A stretch of 64,000 bases of DNA from Taxillus chinensis. Lineage: Eukaryota; Streptophyta; Magnoliopsida; Santalales; Loranthaceae. Location of the stretch: NCBI GenBank assembly GCA_023512835.1, contig JAKCVP010000408.1, forward strand, positions 54,924 through 118,923, written 5' to 3'. Position 1 is the first letter of the stretch. Every line of letters starts with the position of its first letter. The notes beneath the pieces were generated by a model. It saw only the letters and a list, made by a program, of their open reading frames with translations, did no database searches and was not told the origin of the DNA. Both the position numbers and the translations under genes were made by a program. Shown piece by piece: positions 46,501-57,400 of this stretch.

Positions 46501-48219
46501 TAAGGAAACTTTCAAAGACATAGCTGCTGGACGGATCCGTGATGGCGCGAGGAACATTGAGGGAGTCGTCTGCGTCGGAGCTCTTATTGTTGATCTTCCG
46601 GAACAGACGCCTGCCTCCTCCACCAACATCTTCTGAATAGTAGATGTGGATGTTGTGATTCTCGCCGCTGACCGGTTTTTCTACAAAAGGTTTCTTGATC
46701 GTCTGGCCGTCAACGGACAAGGTGTCGTGATCTAACATGACAACTTCTGAAGGAGCTGCCCGTGCCGACTGCGCACCCTCGTCCGGGCCGCGAACGCGCA
46801 CGCCGGTACGTTCGAAGACATGGTTCGAAATTTCTTGCGAGGGCAAAGTAGGCCCTCCATCTCTGCTTACTTCGAGTCGTTGCGGAGTGCGAATATTGAA
46901 CTTGTCAAGGATAGACAAGCATATTCTTCGGTCCCAAAGGCACATCTGCATGGGCAAATCATTGACACAGAATGGCTTCCTTAATTTGACATAGGATATG
47001 GCCTTATCGAGTGGGAAGCCCTCGGAGAAAAAGGATATCAGATAATCGCAAATGGGCCAATTCTCCGGAGCCTCGTCCAGAATGACCTTGTCGCCAAAGA
47101 TGATGATCTCAAATTCCTGACGAGCATTGATGCGGTTCAGGATATTTCGACTCGGTTTGCTGCGGGCCTTTGAATCCAGAGCGCAGACTCCAATGATGCC
47201 AAGAGGGGCTCTGTGATGACCGTCGCGGCCGTCAAGGGAGGTCTGGGCACTGCGATCGCTGATAGGACTCGAGCTTCCCGGGAAATGGCCGCTGATGCGT
47301 CTCGCCGCGGTGGTCATACCGCGGCGAGGCTGACGTTTCGAAGGCAGGGCTTCGGTTGGGACCTCCTTGGGCGCTGGTGGATGTTGCATGATGTCGACGG
47401 GCTGTGTAGGGCGATCTGAGGTGGAAGTAGAGTCGGGCATCGGACTTTCGTCGAGGCTCTGCAAAAGCGGCGCTTGGCCAGTCATGGCAGGGGGTTGTGG
47501 GATGGGCAGTCCAGAGTGCGAGGCTAGAAAAAGGTAAGTACAGGAGCATTGTCAAAAGGCAGAGGTAGAAATTTCTGGTTGGGAAAACGGGGAGAGTTCG
47601 GATAAGTCGCAGTGTTTGCGGGGTGGGAGGGTCTCGACATACCCGTGGCTTCCTCAGAGCCGTCTTGCGAGCCATCGTTGCTGTGAAGCGAATTGGCCAA
47701 GGTGCCGTTCATGATTGCGGCGCCAAGCGAGTAGAGGGAAGAGGAGAAGGAAAAGCGGCGTGGGTCCTGGTCTGTAGTGGCATCTGCGGGATTTCTGTAG
47801 AGGAGCTTAGGCGAGTGCTGGGGAGAGATGCGAGGAGTCTCAGCTGGCGACAGAGCCGACGGAGGGAGCAGGTCGAGGGTGGAGCTGGACAGTCTGCGGT
47901 TAGAGCGCAGCAGGTGTTGACGTGCGTCAGGCCACAGTAGGCTGGGAGATCGTTTGGCAAATGTGCCGCCAATCGTGGGGCGCGTTTGTGAGGAGCCGAG
48001 ATCCACAGAGCTGCCTTTGCGTGAAGAGGTGGAGGTCAGGGCGGTGGACAGCTGGTGGTGGTGGTGATGGAAGGAGCCCCCGCGTGCGCGACGAGCAGAG
48101 AGGTTTGAGGCGGTCGACTCGCTGCTGTGGGTGCGGACGAGCGAGTCGGTGGCCTGGCTGCTGCAATTGACTTGTTGCGGCCCATTGTCAGCGTCGGTAT
48201 GGTTTTCCATTGTCGTCAT
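43538..48219 (-). CDS. VIP1: Inositol hexakisphosphate/diphosphoinositol kinase, VIP1/Asp1 (PPIP5K)
   Basis: On the minus strand the exons are 48219-47643 and 47523-43538, 1520 residues. The 119-nt intron (GTATGT...TTTTTCTAG) joins SEEAT to [10 protein letters not shown]. The start is the first of two near ATGs (MTTMENH). The first 250 or so residues are disordered, with a His run and many SP sites. The kinase half begins [16 protein letters not shown] and carries the ATP-grasp motifs [56 protein letters not shown]. The phosphatase half starts at about 770 with the histidine acid phosphatase motif RHADRTP (Arg777-His778). The enzyme makes 1-IP7 and its phosphatase half removes it, which tunes phosphate signalling, growth mode and microtubules. 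Both halves look intact. It is head-to-head with UTP21. Confidence 0.95.
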
Positions 48220-48630
48220 TCCAATGATATGGTGAAGCGGGGCCTGACGGGGAGGGGGGGCTGTCACTCTTTTTGCGATGAGCACCTCACGACGGTCAGC
48301 CGCGCATCTGGCATGTGATCGAGATATGGAAAAAGGTCTCAATACTCTGTGACCATCGACGCTGCGAGAGAAAAAAAAAAGACAGTCTTCAAGAACGGTC
48401 GTTGCTGATGCTGTGCTGACAGCGAATTGCCTCTACGTAACCGCCAATACTCGAGCAGCGGCAGATCGCACAGATGGCGTCGCCTTAGGCCCAAGGACCA
48501 CTCTTCACCTCTCCAGGAAAATTCCTTTCCTCGCATCTCATAGGCAGATCACGCGTCCCACAGGCATCATCTTGGTCGCGTGCCTCTCCTCCCGATTCCT
48601 TCCTGCCACCTCCCTCCCTTCTGCGCCTCA
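48220..48630. promoter_or_regulatory. Shared upstream region of VIP1 and UTP21
   Basis: 411 bp between divergent start codons, holding both leaders. A GAGAAAAAAAAAAGAC purine run lies at about 48366-48381 and CTCCTCCC/TCCTTCC tracts lie just before UTP21. Upstream ATGs exist at about 48413 in the plus direction, in a frame that runs into UTP21 exon 2 only if the intron is ignored. Confidence 0.5.
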
Positions 48631-51600
48631 ATGCCTGGACTTGTGCACGACAGCCAGCGGCTGCCAGTCGCCAAGCGGAGAAAGCTCTCCAACGACTCCG
48701 CTTCTCTGCGTCCCTCGCGCATCTTCTCCCCCTTCAGAGTCCGTATTTCTCCTCACCGACCCAACCCCGTCTTCCACTGACTTGCCTCTCCTGCAGACCC
48801 TCGGCCTCGTCTCACCCACCATTGTGCCCTTTACTTCGGTCCCGCTCGGCAAAACTACCTTCCAAATTACCACCTCCGTCGGTCGTAGCCTGCAGACGTA
48901 CGATCTGAAGCGAGGCTTGAATCTCGTCTTCATAACCCGTCCCCAGACTCCTGGTCCCATATCCGCCACCACAGCATGGGCAGACAAGGTTGCCGCCGCC
49001 TGGTCCACTGGCTCTGAGAGAGGCGTGTGGATCTATAAACGAGGCAAGAAGGTCGCTCAGCTAGAAGCTCCTCTCGACGCCAATGAGGACATTGTGCAGT
49101 TGCAAGTCTTTGGCTCCTGGATCGTCGCCTGTTGCAGAACCAAGGTTGAAGTCTGGAGCGCCCTTGATGGAGAGCATTACACAACCCTTGCCGCCACAAA
49201 CGGCGACGATGATGTCTTGACTGGCGGCATATGTTCCATGCCAACCTTTACAAACAAGATCTTTGCTGGCCGGACCGACGGCAGCGTCGAAATATGGAAC
49301 GTATCCACGGCCAAGCTATTATACAAGATTATGCCTCCGACCTCAGATGCTGGTGCCGTCACTGCCATGGAGCCGACTCCGGCTCTGTCCATGTTGGCAA
49401 TCGCCTACGAGAACGGACTGGTCGTCATCCACGACGTTCGCGTTGACAGAGAGATCATCCGACTTCGCGCAGCCGCACATGACAACACGCCCGTAACCTG
49501 CATCTCTTTCCGTACCGACGGTTTGGGTGCAGGCGACGATGGAAAAGACGCTGGGGTCATGGCCACTGCGTCTCTTTGGTCTGGTGATGTCACACTATGG
49601 GACCTCAATAATGGTGGCAGAAGGATCGGTGTGCTTCGTGCTGCTCATGCTGCTCCGACAGAAGATGCACAAAACCCAGCCGGCGGTGTGACGGGCCTCG
49701 AGTTCCTTCCGGGTCAATCGGTCATGGTGACCTCTGGCCTCGACAATGCTCTCAAGACGTGGATCTTTGATGAGACTCCATTCTCCCCCATTCCACGTCC
49801 TCTGCATGCTCGCAAAGGCCATGCGGCGCCAGTCACTACTCTGAACTTCCTTCCTAGTGATGCTGATGGCGCCGAAGCCGGCGGCAAATGGCTCTTGAGC
49901 ACTAGCGCAGACCGCAGCTTTTGGGGCTTCAGTCTGCGCCGTGATGGCCAAAGTACAGAATTGAGTCAAGGCGCCATCCAAGCCAAGGCAAAGAGGATGG
50001 GCGGCATGGCCAGCGGCAACGGCCCGTCTTCCGCTTCTGCAGATCTGTATCGCGAGCTCAAGGCTCCCGAAGTGACATGTCTCGCCTGCTCACTTAATCG
50101 TGATGGTGGCATGGGGGCAATGCCTGGCGTAAAGACTCTATGGGCGACCGCCAAGCAATTGAAAGGCAAATCTACAGAGACGGAACAAAATCTCACTGGC
50201 TGGGAGAGCGTCGTCACAGGGCACAAGGGCGACAAAGTTGCTCGAACCTGGTTCTGGGGTCGAAAGCGCGCTGGCCGGTGGGTTTTGGAAACAAGCGACG
50301 CTACTGAGGTTTCCAGCGTCGCCATCTCTCCATGCGGCACCTTTGCGCTTGTGGGGTCTGCAGGCGGTGTCGTTGACATGTACAACCTCCAGTCAGGCTT
50401 CCACCGGCAGCGCTTTCCCGCCAAACTCACTCCTTCACAAGCGCGTCAGCTTCAACTTGAGCGTGCGAAAACGGATCAAGATGCGCCAGATAGAGAGCTT
50501 CTGCGACTAGAGCAGGGTTTGAAGCGGCATCAGGGGCCTATTGTGGGCCTTCACGTTGACAATCTCAACCGTACAGTCATCAGCGCCGGAGCAGACGGCA
50601 AGATCAAGTTCTGGGACTTTCACGCCGGGCGGATTGCGCACGAGCTCAATTGGGAGGCTGAGATCAGCATCACCTCGATGAAGGCGCATCGACCTAGCGA
50701 CATGCTTGCTGTTGCCTGCAGCGATCTTCGCATCCGAGTAGTGGACATTGAAACGCAAAAGATTGTCCGCGACTTGGGCGGTTGCGAAGGAGAGATCAAG
50801 GACTTTTGCTTCTCCAACGATGGCAGGTGGATTGTGGCAGCATCAGCTGATCACATCGTCCGCGTATGGGACTTGCCGACGGGGCATCTCATAGATGCTA
50901 TGAGGCTGCCCAACGGATGCCCTGCTCTGGCATTCTCAAACACAGGCGAGTTCCTTGCGACGGCGCAAGAGAATGGCTCAGGCGTCGACCTATGGACGAA
51001 TCGCACACTATTCTCGCATGTTCCGACACGACAGATGCGCGAGAACGAAATCACGTTAGCCGAGGCGCCAACAGCATCCGGTGAGGGTGGGCGAGGAGTG
51101 CTTGCTGCAGCATTTGACGACAACGATGAGCAGGAGGAAGCAAGTGACGGCGCGCTTCCCACACTGGATCAGCTCAGTCAGGAAGTCGAAACGCTCAGTC
51201 TTGTGCCGAAATCTCGATGGCAGACACTTCTCAACCTGGATATCATCCGCGAGCGCAACAAACCCACGGAAGCGCCAAAGGTTCCCGAAAAGGCCCCTTT
51301 CTTCCTGCCATCGTTGTTAGAGGGCAAGAAGGACGATGCGCTCAGCTTGACGACACAGGAGACGTCAGAAGCATCGACGATTGCAGAGAGGTCCAGGATC
51401 ATACAGTCAAGCCGAGACATGAGCGAGAGTCAATTCACGCAAATGATACGCAAACACGACCACAGCGGACTCGTCGAGCACCTGAAGACGCTCCCGCCGG
51501 CGGCAGCCGACATTGAGATCCGATCGCTGTCAGCAACAGAGCCATACGGAGATCTCTTGGCATTCATTGAGGCATTGACGAGGAGACTCCAGGAAAGACG

Positions 51601-51790
51601 GGACTACGAGCTGGTGCAAGCATGGATGGCAGTGTTCTTGAGGTGCCATGGAGAGGTGGTGCAAGAAGAGGATGGACTACAGAAGGCACTGCAGGTATGG
51701 CGAGCGGAACAGAGGTTGGAAAGTGCACGGCTGGGTCAGCTGGCAGGCTTCTGCTCTGGCGTGGTCAACTTTCTGCGGACAGCGCGATAG
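48631..51790 (+). CDS. UTP21: U3 snoRNP / SSU processome WD-repeat protein Utp21
   Basis: Exons are 48631-48738 and 48797-51790, 1033 residues. The 58-nt intron has an unusual GTCCGT donor and a CTCCTGCAG acceptor. Splicing joins RIFSPFR to TLGLVSPTIVPFTSV, the conserved N-terminal order of Utp21; reading through without splicing from the upstream frame loses this. Two WD40 propellers follow (GSVEIWNVST, WSGDVTLWDLNN, LDNALKTWIFD, ADGKIKFWDFHAGR, ADHIVRVWDLPTGHLIDAM). The C-terminal Utp21 domain has LLNLDIIRERNKPTEAPKVP followed by helices. Utp21 (human WDR36) is part of the UTP-B subcomplex that binds the 5' ETS of pre-rRNA in the nucleolus during 18S maturation. Confidence 0.95.
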
Positions 51791-52676
51791 ATGGACGATC
51801 AGACGATTGCCGGCGCGGGAGATTTGGCGCCAGAATCACACTTGCTCGCAAAGCCCCCGGCTGCGTCTTCGAACCGCTGCCCTGTGCTCTGCCCTACCCG
51901 CTGCGCCCGATCGCGCGGCCATCGCGCGATGAGGAGCCCCATTGTGGCTTCCTCCAGGCGTGCATGCCGACCAGCCCCAGCTCCTACGATCGCACTGGGC
52001 CCCTACGATCGCTGACACAAAGGGTCTCAGGAACAAGACCTTCCCTTTTGTTCCCAAACCCTGCTTTGCTCTCGGCAGTAGTCTCCACGTCTGGGCCCAA
52101 GCCACAGTCCATGACCCTTACAAGAGCGTTGCATGGGAATCTAGATATTCTAGCAAAGCCCCCCCAGAACACTACTTGAGCGCCTTCTCCGCTGATCAGC
52201 CGCCTTGGGCATCCATCAATGCATTTCCCAAATTCACACTGCAAGCTACAGCCTTGTTGTTGCTGGCTCCTCTGTACAAAATCGCTGATGACTGCTGCCT
52301 CTTCCTCCTTCTCCTGGCAGAAATCTCCTACGCTGTCTCTCTCGTCGCCTGCGGCAACGCTCCTGCATGTTTAGCTGACGACATTGTCAACACTGTCTAC
52401 ATTTGACTGGAGTTGGGCATATAAGCCACGTACAAACTCTACTCTGACTACGCTGCTCAACAAGGACCCACCGGTTACGTCTTGGGTCCGACTGCGCTCA
52501 ACTAAGCTTGTTCAGTGCGCTTATCGAGGGCACCTCACATATTCTCCCACGCCGAGGCCTTCAAACGGTATAGTTGGAGCGAACTACGGGCTACGCTGGA
52601 CCCTCTACGACGCTTACCATCGATTGTTCTGGATCGGCCCTTATTACTTGTACTGGGCTCTCTACCTTCACGCTCG
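51791..52676. other. Intergenic region downstream of UTP21
   Basis: No supported gene. GC-rich to about 52000. A TATA-like GCATATAAGCC lies at about 52419. Three frames overlap 52384-52815 without clear winners; they are discussed with the next locus. Confidence 0.4.
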
Positions 52677-53549
52677 ATGCCCCGGTTACCCTTTCTCACC
52701 ACTTCGCTGCTGGCGCGGCCGTTCTTCATGGCCTCTGGTATGCCTGTTGGTGTACAGCACTCTGCTGACTGCGATGTCGATGCCGTCGCTTCCAATGATG
52801 CGCAATCTGGATTAGCAGACGAGGTGGATGTAGCGTATGAGCGGTACTCGTCCTCAAATATACCGATTATTATCGTTACGTCCTCGACGAGCTCGACCAG
52901 GAAATACAATTCCGGGTCGATTTCGTCGACGTCGTCGCTCGCGTCGGAGGGCGATACTGATGCCAATGCTGATGCTGATGCTGAGGGCACTTTCGAGGGC
53001 CCGATGTGCGATGAAGCGCAGCATGATGGGCAGGTTGGTGGAAGAGATGGGATGCAGGTCCCTGAGTCGCCGAAGTTGCGGAGGCGAGATTGTATGTGCA
53101 TATCTTTTCTTTCCTTTTTCCTTTTTTTCTTCCTCTCCTCTCGTCTTTTTTTTCGCTGTCAATTAGCGGAACTGATGAAATCTAACAGCACCAGATAGGA
53201 ACAAGACCCCCCGACCACCGCTGCACGTCCTGCTCTCCAGCTCCATCGCTGGAGCAGATGAGTGAGAATGCTGGCTACACTAAGCGTTGGGGATCTGAGC
53301 TTTTTGCAGCGCAGGATCTGGACCTAGATCTTGACCGACTGCACGACGCGACACGGGCATGATTATGAATTATGATATGAATACGGGCGTGGATTTCGCC
53401 GGGCATGGACAACTACATGATACCCTGTTTCGATTACTGGATATGAAGAGGAAGCCGCCGAAGTCGATGCGAAAGTTCTACATGGACTTGACAAAGATGA
53501 AGATGTCATGCGCTTTGACGGCGAGAAGGAGTGGGCACTGCCTGCGTAG
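52677..53549 (+). CDS. Poorly resolved coding-like locus (possible multi-exon or decaying gene)
   Basis: Protein-like pieces occur one after another in different frames. Piece 1 (ATG 52677 to about 53094) is Ser/Thr/Asp/Ala-rich (SGSISSTSSLASEGD, DANADADAEG). It ends at a good GTATGT donor before a very long pyrimidine tract; acceptors AATTAG and TCTAACAG follow. Piece 2 is at 53195-53350 (RCTSCSPAPSLEQMSE, AAQDLDLDLDRLHDAT). Piece 3 is at 53359-53445 (NTGVDFAGHGQLHDTLFRLL). Piece 4 is at 53445-53549 (EEEAAEVDAKVLHGLDKDED, MRFDGEKEWALPA, then TAG). I could not join them with normal introns. This could be a gene with unseen splice sites, a frameshifted relic or sequence errors. No domain is recognised. 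The TATA-like sequence at 52419 would suit a start near here. Confidence 0.3.
53103..53156. repeat. Long polypyrimidine tract
   Basis: About 54 bases that are almost all C and T on the plus strand, with T runs of 5-8. It lies after a GTATGT donor and before TCAATTAG, so it is probably inside an intron. Confidence 0.7.
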
Positions 53550-54467
53550 CACCGTTGCACATTGTACATCAAAGTACACTCGAAAGTGCCGCGCAGGCTG
53601 CTACTTCTGCCGAGGTCGATACTTACGCTACGATCATATCTTCAGCTTGTTGCTGCGAGCATGCAGTGATACATTCGAGTCGCGAGGCAGACAGGATGAG
53701 CTAGGCTAGTCGGCGTCTATGCGTCTATTTTACTTCTGGCTTTGCGTCTACCTTTACCTCTGGCTTAAAAACTGGGCTGGATGGACGACCGACACCCACG
53801 CTCAGACCGCGTACATGGTCCGGCGCCCTTGTCGGTGCATGATCTTCCGGCCCGTCAGAGAGGAAGGAAAGCATGGGTGTCGCTACGAAGATGTTGAAGT
53901 TACGAGGCTAGCTGCTTGTTTCGACTCTGGTCTATGCCTACCTATGCAAGTAAGACCAGGCCTCGATTGGCCTGCTGCGGTCGTGGTTGCCTGTATGTGG
54001 GAGACATGGGGGACGACGGAAGGCGCAACGTATGAGTTGGACTTGGGGTAGACACCTAAAAAGGGGTGGCGATGTGTAGATTGACCACTCGTGTCAAGGG
54101 ATGAATACATTTCGTCCTGCCGTGTGGTACATGCCTACTTAGAATTTACGATATGGTGGCATATCTAAGGTGGTAAGAATACGATATCATGGCGTAAGAT
54201 ATCCAAAGGGGTGAGAAGAATGATAAAAGATTGAATAAACGACCTTGTTGCGTCCATTTCTTTCATACGTGTTCATCAATGGGCATGCTCACAGAAGGTA
54301 GTGTACCATATAGCTCTTCAGACGAATATGATATTTGATTTCCACATTCACTTTGTTCCAACCTAGGTGTATAGGTGTCCCAGTCTACGCAACCAAGATT
54401 TGGGCAAAGTCACTTAGACGTAGGCACCAACTCCCTTCCCCTCCACCCGCAACACCAGGGCATCCAC
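53550..54467. other. Intergenic region before the SKI2 3' end
   Basis: No gene is supported. It contains a CCTAGGTG copy at 54362-54369 with GTATAGGTG beside it. From about 54050 the sequence is AT-richer and holds GAATAAACG near 54233. It probably contains the SKI2 3' UTR on the minus strand. Confidence 0.4.
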
Positions 54468-57400
54468 TTACATGTACAAACTCCCAACCCCAACAATATC
54501 CCTCCTCACCCCCTCCAGCGCCCGATCACACTTGGCACCCAACTCCACATCCCCAACCACCCTCGCCGCTCCGCGAACCTCACGAATAACCTCATCCAAC
54601 CGCGTAATAACACGCACAATAGTCCCCTCAAGCACATCCGTCAACTCCATCACCCGCGCAAACGGCATCCCCCGCGCCCACTCATACACAACCTCCACAA
54701 GCCCAAACCGCGGCTTCGTAACAAAATCATTACTCTCGCTCGACGGCAAGATAACCTGGTACTCCTCCTGCACGCGCGTCACGCGCTCCGCTATCCCCAC
54801 AATCTGCTCCGCGCCCGCCGCCAGCACAGGCGTGAGACGAGGCTGTGCGTCCGTGCGCTCTTCAAACACAAACGCGGACAAGAGCGCGGCGATTTCCGCG
54901 GCGTCATACGGTGCGAGGCCGTTCTCGAGGATGAGCTCCGTGAGGACGAGTTCGTCTGCGCTGTGGATTTCACAGCCTACTTTGCCCTTGAGCTGGATGC
55001 GGTCTGCGCTGTCGATGAAGCCGAGGGCGCGCAGGACGGCCAGGCGCGCGCCGTAGTCCGGGAGCATTTGGAGATTTTGGTCGCTGAGGAGGGAGCGGAG
55101 GTCGGTGAGGTGTGCTTTGAGGGTGGCGATGGCTGTTTGTTGGTCGTAGTGTGCGGGGAGGGATGGGCAGGCTAGGCTGCGTGCTGTTTGGGCGTGGTTG
55201 GCGGGGTGTTGGCGGGCGGTGAGGAGGTCGCGGATGTGTAGGTCGCGGAGGCGGGAGTAGTCTACTTCGTTGTAGGCGGGGGTGTCCCAGGGGAGGAGGG
55301 AGAGGAGTTCGTCGAGTGCGGCGGACGAGGAGCTTGTGTCTAGTGTTGCGGCGGCTGTTTCTGATAGCGGTGTCTTGAGCGTGGTTTGCGTGAGGAGGAG
55401 AATGTCGGTGATTGGGATTGTGAGGACTTTGAGGGATAGTTGGCTGCGAGCTGTGGGTAGGGCTGGAAAGAAACGCCGGTACGCAGGGAGTTGAGGGAGG
55501 ATATCTGCTGATGATTGCTTTGGTGTAAGGGGGCTGACGGCAAGGACCGAAACGGAGGGCGTAGTGCCTGTTGTGCGGAGCGGTCCTTCGCGCAGCAGTA
55601 TGCCTGGGGTACGGATATTGTCCCTGCGGAAGACGATGAGACGACGCGGAGAGAAGAGGCGTTTCCCCACGGGCGAACTGAGCAGCGCAAGATGCAGTTC
55701 TTGAGTCAGAGTCTCGTACTCTTGTCCTGCTGCGTGCGCCTCTTCCAGATCATCGTCGCAGATGTTGCAAGGCTCGCGCTTGATCTTTTCGAGATCGGCT
55801 TCTCCTAGCTTTACTGCGCGCTCATGCTCAGGGAGAAGAGCCTGCGCTGCGTTCTCGCTGAAACTGCGCTTGATCATCTCCTCTATCTTGAGCGCCTCTA
55901 CGCGCAAGAGATTCAGAATCATGTTGTACGTCAGACGGAACTGACTGCGCAGCTTGGTTGGGTCGCCTAGGATCATTTGACGGAGAGTAGCGGCAGGTGG
56001 TGCTTCTTCTGCGCCTGGCGCGACGATGATGACCGTTCCCACTGGGTCAAGGCCACGACGTCCTGCTCGTCCGGCCATCTGCGTGTATTCACCCGGTAGC
56101 AGATCGCGAAACTGACGGCCGTCATGCTTGCGGTAGCCGGAGAATACGACGGTACGCGTAGGCAAATTGAGACCCATGGCGAACGTTTCTGTCGCGAAGA
56201 GCACCTTGACCAAGCCCCTGGCAAAAAGAAGCTCCACTACTTCTTTGACAATAGGGAGGAGCCCACCGTGGTGGACAGCGACACCTCTGCTCAACAGCTC
56301 CCTCATTCGACGAATCTGCGGTAGATCTCGGTCTTCCTGCCGAAGTCTTGCCAGAGACTTCTCTAGCACCATGTGTGTGCCTGACTTTTCAGCAGCCGTG
56401 CTGAAGTCGAGGTTGGCGAGCGCATCGGCATTCTCCTCACATCGCTTCTTGCTGAAAACGAAGATGCAAGCCGGCAGCAGGTCAGATTTCCGGAGATGGT
56501 TAACGAGGTTGACCCAGAGAGTCCTGTCTTGAGCGGCAGTGGTCCGCGTACTACCGCGGCCAGTCCGTGCAATGTTGCCACGAGCTTGTGTCGAGGGCTG
56601 GCCCCGACCGCCGCGCTGTTGGCCGCGCTGATTCGGACCGCCTCGTTGAGGTTGACCTCGGCCTGCTTGGCCACCTCCACGCGATGCGGCCTGTTGCTTT
56701 GTTGCTTGTTCTTTGATTTTGTCGCGGCCAGAAAGCTTGTCGTTGGCGTCCTTCCAACCCTTTTCTTGGAACTTTTTGTCTGCGTCAACGATGAGGTTCA
56801 TCTCTTTACCTGACCATAGATAGTGCTGAAGAGGTACAGGTCTCTTCGGCGTCGAAATGACATAGATATTCTTCTTCTTGGTGCGGCCAACCCAGGATGC
56901 GAACTCAAAAGTATTTGGTACAGTAGCGGATAGCAGAATAAGTGTGACATATTCGGGGAGCATGATGATGACTTCTTCCCACACTACACCTCGCTCGAGG
57001 TCGTTCACATAGTGGACTTCATCAAAGATAACATACTCGACATCTCGAATGAGATCTGCTCCTCGGTAGAGCATAGATCGTAAGATCTCGGTGGTCATAA
57101 TCAGACATGATGCTTCCGGCTTGATCTGGACGTCACCCGTCAAGATACCAACGTCCTCAAAAGTATTGCGAAAGTCTCGAAATTTCTGGTTTGATAGCGC
57201 TTTGATCGGCGATGTGTATATGGCCTTGGTCATGTGTTTTTGTGCCAGTGCGATTGCATATTCCGCAACCACCGTCTTTCCTGCCGAAGTGTGCGCCGCG
57301 ACAAACACCGAATCATTATTCTCCAGATGATACACAGCTTCCTTTTGGAATGTGTCCAGCTCAAAAGGCCAGGTGCGTGCCATGTCGGGTACTAACTCAT

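Noticed and set aside
47232..47675. Minus-strand frame overlapping the VIP1 intron and exon edge
   Set aside because: It crosses a well-supported intron and disrupts the exon join that gives the VIP1 N-terminus.
48056..48075. GGTGGT repeat as a possible microsatellite insertion
   Set aside because: It encodes a His run in the disordered VIP1 N-terminus in frame. Such runs are common in fungal proteins.
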